In this document: piece after piece, positions 5,458 through 5,547 of the stretch
How the letters are laid out: the number at the start of each line of letters is the position of its first letter
How positions within the stretch are numbered: position 1 is the stretch's first letter
From: an uncultured Bacilli bacterium
GTDB taxonomy: Bacteria; Bacillota_I; Bacilli_A; RF39; UBA660
NCBI GenBank assembly: GCA_947594675.1
Contig: CANQEF010000078.1
Location: 1 to 5,547, forward strand
Length of the DNA stretch: 5,547 nucleotides
Direction of reading: 5' to 3'
Notes under the pieces: model-generated
Databases searched by the model: none
Told to the model about the DNA's origin: nothing
Seen by the model: only the letters and a program-made list of their open reading frames with translations
Program-made: the position numbers and the translations under genes

Positions 5458-5547
5458 ATTCTAAAACCTCTTTCAAAGAAGGTATTGAATTTCTTGATCC
5501 TATTCTTGTAACAGAAATACCTCCAGTAATAGAAGCATAATGAATTG
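5438..5547 (-). CDS. PfkB/ribokinase-family sugar kinase, C-terminal 35 residues (partial)
   Basis: Reading the minus strand from the right edge gives 35 codons ending in TAA at 5440-5438; the 5' part lies beyond 5547. The visible segment includes YASITGGISVTRIGSRNSIP followed by SLKEVLEYD. It matches the conserved end of ribokinase-type PfkB kinases, where a small-residue helix leads into SVTRxGA(Q)xSIPxxxEV. The fit suggests a carbohydrate or nucleoside kinase, but the substrate cannot be judged because the anion hole and catalytic Asp (normally a GAGD motif) are outside the window. The frame stays open to the window edge and its stop overlaps the start of the Smr gene, as expected for adjacent operon genes. 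Confidence 0.65.
   Translation of the reverse strand, partial: IHYASITGGISVTRIGSRNSIPSLKEVLEYDTNII

Overview
The window is AT-rich and every supportable gene lies on the minus strand, so transcription runs from high to low coordinates. The genetic code is standard (visible Trp codons are TGG; stops are TAA and TAG). Strong Shine-Dalgarno sequences, sigma70/SigA-like promoters with 17-bp spacers, U-tract terminators and CCA-encoding tRNA genes point to a low-GC Firmicute. The large surface proteins fit an uncultured gut-type member of the Bacilli, of RF39, Erysipelotrichales or Mollicutes-related type. That placement is an inference.

From right to left in transcription order: (1) The 3' end of a PfkB/ribokinase-type sugar kinase gene (5438-5547) overlaps a standalone 88-aa Smr-domain gene (5191-5457) by 20 bp. 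(2) A near-consensus promoter (5156-5184) starts a two-gene unit. Its first gene encodes a 528-aa membrane-anchored, cysteine-containing surface protein with a repetitive Pro/Ser linker and a WxxWxxW motif (3538-5124). Its second encodes an 818-aa single-pass membrane protein with a basic juxtamembrane segment, a helical ectodomain, a coiled coil and an acidic Tyr-rich tail (1068-3524). The two are 13 bp apart and end at a GC-stem terminator (1041-1066). (3) A 139-aa protein of unknown function (505-924) has its own promoter (1000-1028). (4) A tRNA pair, probably Ile2(CAU) followed by Leu(UAG), has its own promoter and terminator (195-440). (5) At the left edge, a promoter (159-187) leads into a leader of about 145 nt that can fold as an attenuator. 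It ends at a perfect Shine-Dalgarno and an ATG at positions 6-4, the start of a gene that runs out of the window.

The two large proteins look like one envelope module: both are predicted to be anchored near the N-terminus with most of the chain outside, and they are co-transcribed. No function can be assigned from sequence alone. The two most interesting items are this module and the structured leader at the left edge. No insertion sequence, CRISPR array or phage signature was seen, and no gene-free stretch exceeds 300 bases.
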